Assembly: GCF_022397955.1 (NCBI RefSeq)
Contig: NZ_JAKEUQ010000017.1
Coordinates: forward strand, 40,442-104,441
Reading direction: 5' to 3'
DNA from: Vibrio sp. Isolate32
Lineage (GTDB): Bacteria > Pseudomonadota > Gammaproteobacteria > Enterobacterales > Vibrionaceae
Length of the DNA: 64,000 nucleotides
Shown here: in pieces, positions 36,847-45,884 of the stretch
Position numbering within the stretch: the stretch's first letter is position 1
Layout of the letters: each line of letters starts with the position of its first letter
Notes under the pieces: model-generated
What the model saw: only the letters and a program-made list of their open reading frames with translations
Told to the model about the DNA's origin: nothing
Database searches by the model: none
Translations under genes and position numbers: made by a program

Positions 36847-38445
36847 TCAACTCAAAGCACTTTGATGCTTAACCAATCGATTTTCTGTTCGTAAACCTAG
36901 CATTAAGCTTAGGCACATAAGCAATAATATGAAGGCAAATGGTAGCGCCATCGATACCGTTCCAGCTTGCAGTGCTTGAATAGATTCCGCACCACCAACC
37001 CACAATAGAACCGCTGCAATCGCGCCGCCCATCAACGCCCAAAATACGCGTTGTGGAACAGGTGCATCGACTTTACCGCCCGAGGTAATGCTATCGATAA
37101 CCAATGAACCTGAGTCTGAAGAAGTGATAAAGAACACCATAATCAAACCAATCGAAACCACTGAAAGAACAGAGCTCATTGGCAACGCATCGTAGGTATG
37201 GAAAAGAGAAAGTGTAATATCTTGCAGACCATTCACACCAATCTCACCCACCTTGTTCGCCACTTGGTCAATCGCGATTCCACCGAAAATAGCCATCCAA
37301 ATGATGATGACTGTCGTTGGGATGAACAGCACTGCGACGATGAATTCACGAATCGTACGACCTTTAGAGATACGAGCGATGAACATTCCTACAAATGGCG
37401 ACCAAGACATCCACCATGCCCAATAGAATACCGTCCAACCTTGCATCCAAGCTTCATCACCACGACCGTGTGGATTACTTAGAGGAATAAAGTTTTCTAC
37501 GTAACCCATCAGCGCGGTTGGGATGGCTGCTACACCCGCCATACCACCTGCAATCGTCACGAAGATCAGCAAGCCCAGAGCAACCAACATATTCACGTTA
37601 CTCAGTACTTTTACGCCGCCGTTAATACCACGCACCACCGACATAGTTGCCAGAAAAGTCACCACAGCAATCACCATAAGCTGCATACCAATGCCGCCAT
37701 CAGTACCAAACACATGGTTGATGCCACTGGTTGCTTGCTGCGCGCCTAAGCCTAATGACGTTGCTAAACCAAACAGAGTTGCCAGTACCGCCACGATATC
37801 GACAATGTGACCAAACCACCCCCAAGTTCTATCCCCTAGAATCGGGTAGAAAATCGAGCGGATTGAAAGAGGTAAACCTTTATTGAAGGTGAAGAAAGCG
37901 AGTGCAAGCGCAACAACAGCGTAGATAGCCCAGCCATGCAAGCCCCAGTTATAGATGGTTGCACCTAGTGCTAGCTTAGCGGCTTCAGGTGAATATGCTT
38001 CAACACCAAGCGGCGTTTCATACCATCCAGTGAAGTAAGCCACAGGCTCAGCAACACCCCAGAACATCAAACCAATACCCATTCCTGCGGCGAATAACAT
38101 CGACATCCAAGAAAGGTTGGAGTGCTCTGCTTTGGCATCATTGCCACCAATACGTATCTTGCCATACGGGGAGACAATGAGGGCAAAACAGAAAATAACA
38201 AAGATGTTGGCTGCCCACATAAAGAACCCATCGAAGTTACCGATGACTTTCCATTTTATACCATCAAGTGCAGATTTAGCGGTCTCTGGTTCTGCAACTA
38301 AAAGTGCAAGCAGGAAGATGATGATCGCACCTGCACTGATACCAAATACAGGGTTATGTACATCAAAGCCCCATTTCTGAACGTTATCTTGTCCTACGGT
38401 ATAATCAGTATTCTCAATACTATACCTATCCTTTACAGACTCCAT
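36847..38445 (-). CDS. BCCT-family betaine/choline/carnitine-type transporter (copy 2)
   Basis: A 532-residue carrier with the same signatures as its downstream neighbour (GMGIGLMFWGVAEPVAYFTGW and FYWAWWMSWSPFVGMFIAR). The two share long identical stretches, for example an N-terminal block of about 20 residues from YTVGQDN, and differ in helices 1, 5 and 10 and at the C-terminus. Upstream, between this gene and the response-regulator gene, are a terminator and a palindromic repeat that may be an operator. The solute is probably betaine-like. The start ATG follows GAGAGGATAC. Confidence 0.94.
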   Translation of the reverse strand: MESVKDRYSIENTDYTVGQDNVQKWGFDVHNPVFGISAGAIIIFLLALLVAEPETAKSALDGIKWKVIGNFDGFFMWAANIFVIFCFALIVSPYGKIRIGGNDAKAEHSNLSWMSMLFAAGMGIGLMFWGVAEPVAYFTGWYETPLGVEAYSPEAAKLALGATIYNWGLHGWAIYAVVALALAFFTFNKGLPLSIRSIFYPILGDRTWGWFGHIVDIVAVLATLFGLATSLGLGAQQATSGINHVFGTDGGIGMQLMVIAVVTFLATMSVVRGINGGVKVLSNVNMLVALGLLIFVTIAGGMAGVAAIPTALMGYVENFIPLSNPHGRGDEAWMQGWTVFYWAWWMSWSPFVGMFIARISKGRTIREFIVAVLFIPTTVIIIWMAIFGGIAIDQVANKVGEIGVNGLQDITLSLFHTYDALPMSSVLSVVSIGLIMVFFITSSDSGSLVIDSITSGGKVDAPVPQRVFWALMGGAIAAVLLWVGGAESIQALQAGTVSMALPFAFILLLMCLSLMLGLRTENRLVKHQSALS

Positions 38446-38537
38446 GTATCCTCTCTAATTTGCAGCACACGGTTTGCAACATTGCATTCGGCGCTTAAAT
38501 TTCGAAAGGAAGAATATCAACCTGTCGCAAAAATACT

Positions 38538-38559
38538 AAAAAAACCTCCATAAAGGAGG
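38538..38559 (-). terminator. Terminator after the response-regulator gene
   Basis: CCTCC pairs with GGAGG around ATAAA, and a run of T is on the minus strand. Confidence 0.75.
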
Positions 38560-38562
38560 CCT

Positions 38563-38605
38563 TAATTACACATTTAGTAATTAAATTACACATTTAGTGT
38601 AATTT
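38563..38605 (-). promoter_or_regulatory. Repeated palindromic motif, candidate operator
   Basis: AATTACACATTTAGT occurs twice with a 20-bp period (38564-38578 and 38584-38598). The second copy extends into a perfect 23-bp dyad (38583-38605) with arms AAATTACAC and GTGTAATTT around ATTTA. It lies just after the NarL-type regulator gene and upstream of BCCT copy 2. Confidence 0.5.
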
Positions 38606-38614
38606 AGCGTAAAA

Positions 38615-39253
38615 TCAGTCCACAAGCCCACAATTGACGGCGTACTTAGCAAGCTCTGCTGTAGAGTGAATGTCGAGCTTATGCTTGATATTTTGTCGAT
38701 GCGTTTCTACCGTTCGGTAGCTAATATTCAATGCCTTCGCTACCTCTTTACTACTCTCCCCTTTCGCCACTAATTTCAGCACCGCTTCTTCACGTCGACT
38801 CAATGGATTCTTCACCGATGGCGTCGGAGTAATTGGCTGAGTGAACAAATTTTGGGTAACTTTCTCGCAGAAATACGTAGAACCTTGATTGACCGTTTTA
38901 ATTGCCTGAACCATTTTTTCAGCGGAAATCTCCTTCAACATATAGCCCACTGCGCCAGACTGCATCACCTTCATAATATATTCACGGTTGTTATGCATGG
39001 TCAGCATCAGTACCTTAGCTTCCGGGTCTTCTTCTTTAATCAGGTGTGTGGCATCAATCCCATTCATGATGGGCATACTGATATCCATCAACACCACATC
39101 CGGGCGTAGGTCTTTGACAATCTCGACCGCCTCTAAGCCATTGCTCGCGGTACCTATCACGCTAATATCAGGCTCGAGTTCCAATCTCGCCATAAAGCCA
39201 TCCAGTACCACTTGGTGATCGTCAGCAATCACAACTCGAATAACTTCACTCAT
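38615..39253 (-). CDS. NarL/LuxR-type response regulator
   Basis: A 212-residue two-component regulator. The receiver domain (1-120) has the acidic pocket DDH at 11-13 and the phospho-acceptor D57 in DVVLMDISMP, with the conserved Lys later. The C-terminal LuxR-type helix-turn-helix is LSRREEAVLKLVAKGESSKEVAKALNISYRTVETHRQNI-like (about 150-190). The start overlaps the end of the kinase gene by 8 bp, making them a cognate pair. Likely targets are the upstream TRAP operon and perhaps BCCT copy 2, both of which have nearby repeat motifs; this is inference from position. Confidence 0.93.
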   Translation of the reverse strand: MSEVIRVVIADDHQVVLDGFMARLELEPDISVIGTASNGLEAVEIVKDLRPDVVLMDISMPIMNGIDATHLIKEEDPEAKVLMLTMHNNREYIMKVMQSGAVGYMLKEISAEKMVQAIKTVNQGSTYFCEKVTQNLFTQPITPTPSVKNPLSRREEAVLKLVAKGESSKEVAKALNISYRTVETHRQNIKHKLDIHSTAELAKYAVNCGLVD

Positions 39254-40601
39254 TCATTAATCCCTCTAGTGTCAGTAACACTGTAATTTCCGTTCCGAAG
39301 CCAATCTCGCTCATCATTTCAAAATCGCCACCTATAAACTCCACCCGCTCTCGCATATTTCGCAGACCGATCCCTCGTTTTTCCATCGCTTTGTAAGTAT
39401 TAAAACCGACACCGTTATCCTGGATAAGTAGTTGCAACACATTGCCAATTTGCTGCGCGATAACCCTTACTTTGGTCGCTTGTGCGTGTTTCTCTATGTT
39501 ATTCAATGACTCTTGCACCACTCGATACAAGGTTGTCGCGGCTTCGGATTTTAACTTACCCGGTTGAGTACTAAACAAGGTTTCCACCTCAATACCCGAG
39601 TGCGCCTGAAAATCTAACAACAAAGAAGACAATGCCGCTTCTAAGCCTATGTCATCCAATGAACTTGGGCGAAGTTGATGCGAGATATGTCTCACTTCTT
39701 CTATCGCTCGCATCAGTGAGTGCTGCGACTTGTTCAAATGTGCTTTAAGGTCTTCATTTTGCAGCTTATTACCAAGCAGTTCTAAGTGGCAACGACTCGA
39801 CACTAATAATTGGTTAATACCATCATGTAACTCACGTGCGAGGTGCTTCTTCTCGTCTTCTTGGAACATCACCGTCTTATGCGCCAGTTCCTTCAAGTTG
39901 TTATCCGCAACCCTGTGTTCATGCATATTAATGGCCAAGGTCAGCACGATAATGACCGCGACCGTCACGCTCAGAATAACCACAATCGAAAAGAACGTGG
40001 TTTGAATATTCTTGTTAATCGCAGCCTGCATCAACGCCACTTCTTGATGGACGTCTTCAATATACAAGCCAGTGCCAATCATCCAGTCCCATCGCTCTAA
40101 CCACGCGGCATAGCTCAGCTTAGACACCACTTCGCCCGTCGAAGGCTTTTGCCACAAATACTGGTGAAAACCTCCGCCCGTTTGTGCCTCTCGTAACAAG
40201 GCTTCAATCAGAAAGTCGCCATCTTCATCTTGAAGTAGCAGCAAATTCTGGCCGATCAATTCTGGCTGTATCGGATGAACGAGATTGGTTCCGTGGCGAT
40301 CGTAAGCGAAGAAATAGCCGTCCGCTCCATATCTAAGTTTAGACAATATGGCTCGAACTTCCGTTTTAGCTTGGGCTTCTTGAATATCAGGATCGTTGTA
40401 GATATGTTCAATGGCGTCGAAAGCGAGATCGACAGTGTCCTTGAGGGCATTTTCACGGGACTTGATCAGGCTGTCTCTGAAGATCTCGACCTCTTTATCC
40501 CCCAGAGTTTTAGTCTGGTGTAACGAGATCCAACTAATACTCGCCGTTACGAGCAGCAACGGGATCAATGTCAGCAAAATCAGTTTGGCTTTTAGAGGCA
40601 T
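39246..40601 (-). CDS. Cache-domain sensor histidine kinase (NarX/DegS-type)
   Basis: A 451-residue inner-membrane kinase: helix at 7-27, periplasmic single-Cache domain at about 30-190 (YGADGYFFAYDRHGTNLVHP and WDWMIGTGLYIED are typical sCache_2 motifs), second helix at 203-224, then HisKA_3 with the phospho-accepting H259 in ARELHDGINQLL and an ATPase domain (YRVVQESLNNIEKHAQ; DNGVGFN; RGIGLRNMRERV). sCache_2 domains commonly bind small carboxylates such as pyruvate, propionate or C4-dicarboxylates. It follows a TRAP transporter gene set, so it probably senses the transported solute. Confidence 0.92.
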   Translation of the reverse strand: MPLKAKLILLTLIPLLLVTASISWISLHQTKTLGDKEVEIFRDSLIKSRENALKDTVDLAFDAIEHIYNDPDIQEAQAKTEVRAILSKLRYGADGYFFAYDRHGTNLVHPIQPELIGQNLLLLQDEDGDFLIEALLREAQTGGGFHQYLWQKPSTGEVVSKLSYAAWLERWDWMIGTGLYIEDVHQEVALMQAAINKNIQTTFFSIVVILSVTVAVIIVLTLAINMHEHRVADNNLKELAHKTVMFQEDEKKHLARELHDGINQLLVSSRCHLELLGNKLQNEDLKAHLNKSQHSLMRAIEEVRHISHQLRPSSLDDIGLEAALSSLLLDFQAHSGIEVETLFSTQPGKLKSEAATTLYRVVQESLNNIEKHAQATKVRVIAQQIGNVLQLLIQDNGVGFNTYKAMEKRGIGLRNMRERVEFIGGDFEMMSEIGFGTEITVLLTLEGLMNE

Positions 40602-40614
40602 TCCTTTCCCTCAC

Positions 40615-40648
40615 AAAAAACGGCTTACTGAACATCAATAAGCCGTTT
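40615..40648 (-). terminator. Terminator between dctM and the sensor kinase gene
   Basis: AAACGGCTTA pairs with TAAGCCGTTT around an 11-nt loop. The T run is on the minus strand. The two-component pair may therefore have its own promoter or be reached by read-through. Confidence 0.8.
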
Positions 40649-40705
40649 TACTTTATCAAGTTATAGATAGCCGTTGAAACATATCATTCACATTCTTGGC
40701 TTCAC

Positions 40706-41989
40706 TCACATTCCATAGAAGGAAGGGAAAGCGAGAAGTGATCCAAGTACTAGGATTTGAATCAGAATGAATGGCATCACACCGCGGTAGATGTCTTTCG
40801 TCGTCACGCCTTTTGGTGCCACTCCTTTTAGGTAGAACAGGCTAAAACCAAATGGCGGCGTCAGGAATGAGGTTTGTAGGTTCATCGCGATAAGGATAGC
40901 GAACCATGTCATGTTAATGCCCATAAGCTCGGCTACTGGTGCAATGATCGGCACGATGATAAAACAGATTTCAACGAAGTCGATAAAGAAACCCAGAATC
41001 AGAATCACCAACATGGTAATGATCAAGAAGCCCCACTTCTCACCCGGAAGCTGTAGCATCCACTCTTCAACCAGATAGTCACCTCCGGTATAAGTGAACG
41101 CCATCGAGAACGCAGTCGCACCCAGCAAGATAGCAAACACCATTGCCGTTACTTTCACCGTCTCTTTAGACGCGTCATACACCATCGACCAACTAAACTG
41201 ACCGTATAGAAAAGCAAGCACCATCGCACCTGCACCACCTAATGCAGCAGACTCTGTTGGCGTAGCAACACCCGCAAAGATGGAGCCCAGTACAACTATG
41301 ATTAGCGCTAAAGGTGGAAGAATCGCTTTTAGTGCATTAAACACTTCTTGTTTGCGGCTAATTGAATCATCGCGCTCAATTGGCTGAGCCGCTTCAGGAT
41401 GCAGTTTTGCGTATATCAGGATATAAACAATGTACGCGCCGACCAGCATCACGCCCGGCCAAATCGCCGCTTGGAACAAGTCGCCTACAGGCACACCCAA
41501 TACGTCACCCAACAGAATCAATACGATGGATGGCGGAATGATTTGCCCTAACGTACCAGACGCACAGATAGTGCCGCACGCTAAGCCCTTATCGTAGTTG
41601 TACTTGAGCATAACTGGCAAAGAGATAAGCCCCATTGCAACCACAGAAGCACCAACCACGCCGGTTGAAGCAGCAAGCAGAGAACCTACTAACACGGTTG
41701 AAATTGCGATACCACCACGTACGCCACCAAACAGTCGTCCCATAGACTCAAGCAACTGCTCAGCAAGCTTAGTCTTTTGCAGAACAAGCCCCATGAAAAC
41801 AAACAATGGAACGGCCATCAGCACCGTGTTTTCCATGATTGATTGAATTCGATATGGCATGAAGGCAAACATTTCGATGCCCTCAGCCCAAACACCAAAG
41901 ATTAATGCGATACCACCAAAGGTGAACGCTACAGGGAAGCCAAGTAAAAGTGCAAACAAGGCTACGAAAAACATTACTATTCCAATCAT
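40706..41989 (-). CDS. dctM: TRAP transporter large permease subunit DctM
   Basis: A 427-residue protein with about 12 hydrophobic helices and the TRAP-M signatures [38 protein letters not shown] and FATPTESAALGG-like GVATPTESAALGGAGA. It is the sodium-coupled transport subunit that works with DctQ and the DctP binding protein. Its ATG lies 9 bp after the dctQ stop, with GAGG before it. A terminator follows. Length and topology are normal. Confidence 0.95.
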   Translation of the reverse strand: MIGIVMFFVALFALLLGFPVAFTFGGIALIFGVWAEGIEMFAFMPYRIQSIMENTVLMAVPLFVFMGLVLQKTKLAEQLLESMGRLFGGVRGGIAISTVLVGSLLAASTGVVGASVVAMGLISLPVMLKYNYDKGLACGTICASGTLGQIIPPSIVLILLGDVLGVPVGDLFQAAIWPGVMLVGAYIVYILIYAKLHPEAAQPIERDDSISRKQEVFNALKAILPPLALIIVVLGSIFAGVATPTESAALGGAGAMVLAFLYGQFSWSMVYDASKETVKVTAMVFAILLGATAFSMAFTYTGGDYLVEEWMLQLPGEKWGFLIITMLVILILGFFIDFVEICFIIVPIIAPVAELMGINMTWFAILIAMNLQTSFLTPPFGFSLFYLKGVAPKGVTTKDIYRGVMPFILIQILVLGSLLAFPSFYGM

Positions 41990-41998
41990 GTTCAGCCT

Positions 41999-42544
41999 CT
42001 ACTTGTTCTTTGTATGAAGATTGTTTGCATGGATAAGGTGCGGATTAAAAATCTTGTTCAGTGAATGCAGGATCAAGCCCACGCCACTGAGTACCATTAA
42101 GAAAAATGACAGCGGGATCATAGCTTTGATGACCCAGCGATATGGCAAGCCACCGGGATCGCCTGAGGTTTCGCCGAGGTCATAGCTCTCTTTAGCAACA
42201 TCAATACCAAACCAAGCGACTAACAAACAGAAAGGCATCAGAAAAATCAATGTGCCGAGCAGGTCAATTATGGCTTGTGCCTTGAAGCTCAGTTGCTCGT
42301 AGAACACATCCACCCGAACATGGCCACCAGCCTTGATGGCATAAGGAACACCTAACAGGAAAACGGCTGAGAAAAGGTGCCATTCCATCTCTTGGAAGGC
42401 GATTGAGACATCATTGAAGGCATATCTCATGACAACGTCATACACAACGTTAACGATAAGTAGAATAAACAACATACTGGAAAGCCATCCCAGTGCATCA
42501 CCGATACGATTAAACAGGCGTTCAATATAAATTAGACTTCGCAT
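41999..42544 (-). CDS. dctQ: TRAP transporter small permease subunit DctQ
   Basis: A 181-residue protein with four membrane helices, at about 15-35, 50-66, 90-112 and 133-158. The family motif MEWHLFSAVFLLGVPYAIKAGGHVRVDVFYE is clearly present around residues 52-82, here in the usual DctQ form. DctQ pairs with DctM in the membrane. The gene sits directly between dctP and dctM, 200 bp from the former and 9 bp from the latter. At 181 residues it is at the usual length for this subunit. Confidence 0.92.
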   Translation of the reverse strand: MRSLIYIERLFNRIGDALGWLSSMLFILLIVNVVYDVVMRYAFNDVSIAFQEMEWHLFSAVFLLGVPYAIKAGGHVRVDVFYEQLSFKAQAIIDLLGTLIFLMPFCLLVAWFGIDVAKESYDLGETSGDPGGLPYRWVIKAMIPLSFFLMVLSGVGLILHSLNKIFNPHLIHANNLHTKNK

Positions 42545-42753
42545 TCCCTACTCCATGGAATTTGAAAAGACATCGGGCAGTACAACTGGCCCAACTAAAA
42601 ACGATTCAGTTTATAGCTAATAATAGGCACAACGTAGAAAGGGGTCTTGGGCAGTTAATTATTATGGTTAAAATGAACCCGCCGCTTAGTCACTCTTAAT
42701 TACCTAAGAAGAAAAGCTTTGGGTTCATTTAGTTTCAGTTCAACAACTGTCAA

Positions 42754-43848
42754 TTATTTCGCTTGGCTATTTAGATAAGCTCTGTGTGAAATATCCGTCC
42801 ATGAACGCACTTGCTCTAGGTAGCTTGCCTGTGAAGCTTGGATCTCTTTTGCCAACTCATCTTTCTCAGCGTGTGCAGCAAGTAGGCGGTCGTTCGCTTC
42901 TTTCAATGCCGACATTACTTCAGGCGGGAAGTCTTTCACTTGTACATCTGGGTATTCTGTTTTCATTGAAACCCAGTTCTTGCCACTTTCGTGCGTTGCT
43001 TGTGTGTACATGTCGTAAGCTGCTGTACGCATTGCAACACGTAAGATCTCTTGAAGGTCTTCAGGAAGCTTGTTCCATGTGCGCTTGTTCACTAGGAATT
43101 GAAGCTCAGAACCCGGCTCGTGCCAACCAGTGTAGTAGTACGGCGCAATTTTGTGGAAACCCATTCGTAGATCAAGTGAAGGACCTACCCACTCTAGCGC
43201 ATCAATCGTGCGACGCTCTAGAGATGTGTAAAGCTCGCCAGGGGCAATGTTCGTCGGTTTAGCGCCAAGCTCTGCTAGGATTTCACCCGCAAAACCAGGG
43301 ATTCGCATTTTCAGACCTTGTAGATCTTCAACACTGTTGATCTCTTTTTGAAACCAACCACCCATCTGAATATCCGTGTTACCGCCCGGGAAAGACATCA
43401 AGTTATGTGGAGAGTAAACCTGCTCCATCAACTCCATACCACCACCATGGTAGAACCATGCGTATTGTTCTGCTGGCGTCATACCGAAAGGCATAGAAGT
43501 GAAGTAAAGCGTGTTTGGAACCTTGCCTTTCCAGTAGTAAGAGCCAGAGTGACCCATATCGTATTGACCAGACTTAACCATATCAAAAACGCCAAGAGGT
43601 GCTTTGTGTTTGTTTGCTGAATCGATTCTGATTTGCAGTCGACCATTCGACATCTTCTCAGCCATCGCCGCCATGTTTTTGGTTGCATCACCGAATACTG
43701 GGAAGTTTGGTCCCCAAGTTTCCGCAAGTTTTAAACGGTAAACCTTATCCGCAGCTGTTGCACCAGTAGCGACCAAAGCTAAACAAGCCGCAGCGGTTAC
43801 CGCTACGTTTTTAAAAACTCGTGTGAGGGAGTTAGAAATGAGACTCAT
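42754..43848 (-). CDS. dctP: TRAP transporter solute-binding protein DctP
   Basis: About 364 residues with a cleavable signal peptide (NVAVTAAACLALVATGATAA) and the DctP fold. The binding-cleft Arg is in LQGLKMRIPGFAGEILAELG, and DALEWVGPSLDLRMGFHKIA with YYYTGWHEPGSELQF gives the Trp/Glu pair seen in 2-oxoacid- and lactate-type binding proteins such as TakP. So a 2-oxo or 2-hydroxy acid is a better guess than a sugar acid. The ATG at 43848 is chosen because AAGGA lies 8 nt before it; the GTG at 43854 is weaker. First gene of the TRAP block. Confidence 0.92.
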   Translation of the reverse strand: MSLISNSLTRVFKNVAVTAAACLALVATGATAADKVYRLKLAETWGPNFPVFGDATKNMAAMAEKMSNGRLQIRIDSANKHKAPLGVFDMVKSGQYDMGHSGSYYWKGKVPNTLYFTSMPFGMTPAEQYAWFYHGGGMELMEQVYSPHNLMSFPGGNTDIQMGGWFQKEINSVEDLQGLKMRIPGFAGEILAELGAKPTNIAPGELYTSLERRTIDALEWVGPSLDLRMGFHKIAPYYYTGWHEPGSELQFLVNKRTWNKLPEDLQEILRVAMRTAAYDMYTQATHESGKNWVSMKTEYPDVQVKDFPPEVMSALKEANDRLLAAHAEKDELAKEIQASQASYLEQVRSWTDISHRAYLNSQAK

Positions 43849-44293
43849 GTTCACGTCCTTTGTTGGGTTAACACTCTTTCTTTGAGCATTTTTTATGATT
43901 CAACATAAGAGTGCACCGCGATGAGGCAACAAGATATCAGGGAGAGCACGCACGAATACTCCGCACAGAGATACGTATTAGACCAAAGAACTAAGTAGAA
44001 CTACGTAGGAGATAAATGACCAGCGCTAGTTTTAAAGGACTAAGACTATTCACACGAAGAATGCGTATTGATAAATACCTAAGTAGTTACAATGAAGCCA
44101 TATTAACAATTGTTTGCTATTTCGTGATGAAGCTCTATTCATCGCTTTAGTTTTGGGGGAAATCATCAGTATTTTTCTTCAGGGTTCGCCCTAATTTGGT
44201 GCTTACTGATGAGAGGCAAAGCCAGACGTTAACCTAAATAAGCAAACAAGAAGTTTGGAGGGAATATAGGATTCAGTATTTTGTTGCAGATAC
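43849..44293. other. Upstream region of dctP with tandem 10-bp repeats; no gene seen
   Basis: AACTAAGTAG and AACTACGTAG lie head to tail at 43989-44008, and a third related ACCTAAGTAG is at 44077-44086. These could be binding sites for the linked NarL-type regulator. No convincing ORF is present on either strand. Confidence 0.45.
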
Positions 44294-44318
44294 AAAAAAG
44301 CCTCGATAACCGAGGCTT
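44294..44318 (-). terminator. Terminator after the histone-like gene
   Basis: AAGCCTCG pairs with CGAGGCTT around ATAAC, with six T on the minus strand. Confidence 0.88.
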
Positions 44319-44352
44319 AAAAACTAAACGAAGCGAATATCATCCCGTGGGA

Positions 44353-44745
44353 TTAGATAGCTTTGTAGATAACCTTGTTACCTGCTAGCTGCTCTTTCGC
44401 TACTAGGTTTTCTTCAAGAAGTTTTTTCAATGCGCCTGTTGCCCATGAAGCTGCTTTCGCGTCTTCTTGACCAGCTGCTAGGCCGATACCTTTAGGATTA
44501 ATGCCTTCAGCATTGCTAACAACGATGTCTAGAACTTGTTGTTGCTTAGGAGTCAGTGCTACTGCAACTTCTTTAGTTGCTGCTACTGTTTTCTCTACCG
44601 CTGGTTTTGCTGCTACAGTTTTTTCTGCTACAACTTTCTCTGCGACAGGCTTCGCTTTTTTCGGCGTTGCTACTGCTTTAACTACAGCCGCTTTAGTGCG
44701 TTTCTGCAGTTTAGCCTGCACCTTACGCTTATGAGCAAGTCTCAT
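44353..44745 (-). CDS. Histone-like protein with Lys/Ala-rich N-terminus and winged-helix-like C-terminus
   Basis: A 130-residue protein in two parts. Residues 1-60 are Lys/Ala/Val-rich with repeated (A/V)EK-TVA-type units (for example EKTVAAKPAVEKTVAA), resembling histone H1 tails. Residues 62-130 look like a winged helix (LTPKQQQVLDIVVSNAEGI, then GIGLAAGQEDAKAASWATGA and KKLLEENLVAK). This suggests a basic DNA-binding protein affecting local chromosome structure or repression. The tail region is low-complexity, so length may vary among strains. It is monocistronic, with a terminator on its 3' side. Confidence 0.75.
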   Translation of the reverse strand: MRLAHKRKVQAKLQKRTKAAVVKAVATPKKAKPVAEKVVAEKTVAAKPAVEKTVAATKEVAVALTPKQQQVLDIVVSNAEGINPKGIGLAAGQEDAKAASWATGALKKLLEENLVAKEQLAGNKVIYKAI

Positions 44746-44965
44746 TGAATATTTCTCCAGTTCACTGCTCTTTTCGCAGTGGTGAAAATTTGAAGCGCGA
44801 TTTATACCAAAAAACAGGAGCTATTTGTAGAGTGAAGCGCCGAAAGTCGACGAAAAATACCGATATTGTCTACTAGCGTCTATTATTTAAACATCGACTT
44901 ATCAATTCAGGGTCATATACACTGGTTATCCATCCAGACAAAAATATGAAATCTTGGTGTTGCCT

Positions 44966-45766
44966 ATGGACACTCGTCATCTCACTAATTTCTCTTTGCC
45001 CTCGTTCACTCGAGCATACCGTTTTCTAGCTGTTATTTGGGGCTTTATTTGCTTCATCATTGCACTCTATAGCGATAATCCAAAGTTACTGATCTTAGGC
45101 GCTTTTTGCATTATTACGCTGCTTGGAATAGGCTATTATTTAATGCTACGCAGCCAAGTGATGTTCACACTCACTCCAACACATTTTCAGCAGCACTTTT
45201 ATAAAGGTGGATGGGTTTTAAAATGGAGTAATATCCAAAAAATCGGCTTGTGTACTTATGAACAAGATGGCTGGCATCAACCTCTTCCTTGGATCGGAGT
45301 TAAGGTCAAAGATTACTCACCCTACTTGGATTCCATCTGCCCTAAAATCACCTGCGAATTACTGCTCAGCCAGCGCGCACTTTTGTACTTGGGAGCTAAA
45401 CAAGCGGGTAAGGAGTCCAACTTTGAAGACATGGTTCTCGACTCTTCGCATTACCACGCTAGCTGCACTGAAGCTGGCTGTGTAGAGCTGAGTAAATTTA
45501 AAGAATCAAAAAATACTAAAGAGAGCCATTTTAGTGACAGCCCAACACAAGCTGCACCTGAATCTGCAAAAACATCAAGTAACGAGAAAGCCATCATCAA
45601 AGATTATTCAGGACTACAGGCGATGCTCGCTAACAGAATGAAATATCAAAGAGGTTTTCACGGCTACGATATTTTTATATCAACCAATGACCTAAATATG
45701 AGTGGGGAAGAGTTTGTAGGCTTGACTCGGCGCTACATGGCGGCTGCCGAGGGTGTTTCTGATTAA
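44966..45766 (+). CDS. DUF2982 membrane protein
   Basis: About 266 residues: two adjacent membrane helices (AVIWGFICFIIALYS and LILGAFCIITLLGIGYYLML), then a cytosolic PH-like beta domain (VMFTLTPTHFQQHFYKGG, WSNIQKIGLC), a Ser/Lys-rich variable stretch around 175-205, and a conserved C-terminal helix pair (FHGYDIFIS, FVGLTRRYMAAAEG). This matches the DUF2982 family of Vibrio and relatives. Function is unknown. ATG 44966 is chosen; a TTG at 44954 is also in frame, and neither has a strong ribosome site. It converges on the metallo-hydrolase gene. Confidence 0.82.
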   Translation: MDTRHLTNFSLPSFTRAYRFLAVIWGFICFIIALYSDNPKLLILGAFCIITLLGIGYYLMLRSQVMFTLTPTHFQQHFYKGGWVLKWSNIQKIGLCTYEQDGWHQPLPWIGVKVKDYSPYLDSICPKITCELLLSQRALLYLGAKQAGKESNFEDMVLDSSHYHASCTEAGCVELSKFKESKNTKESHFSDSPTQAAPESAKTSSNEKAIIKDYSGLQAMLANRMKYQRGFHGYDIFISTNDLNMSGEEFVGLTRRYMAAAEGVSD

Positions 45767-45823
45767 CATCCAATAGCCTTAGAAAGTAAAGCCGCACGCT
45801 AATCCGCGATGAACCATAAAAAA

Positions 45824-45848
45824 CTTAGCTTTCAGAAGAAAAGCTAAG
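45824..45848. terminator. Weak bidirectional terminator between convergent genes
   Basis: CTTAGCTT pairs with AAGCTAAG around a 9-nt loop. A and T runs flank it loosely. Confidence 0.55.
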
Positions 45849-45884
45849 CTTCGTTTTCAATAATTCTGATACTCAATGACAGAC

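Noticed and set aside
38117..38380. Rightward ORFs inside the BCCT genes (also near 37198 and 37523)
   Set aside because: They are antisense shadows of strongly conserved transporter genes with no ribosome sites.
42786..43262. 158-codon rightward ORF inside dctP
   Set aside because: Antisense shadow of a well-supported solute-binding protein gene.
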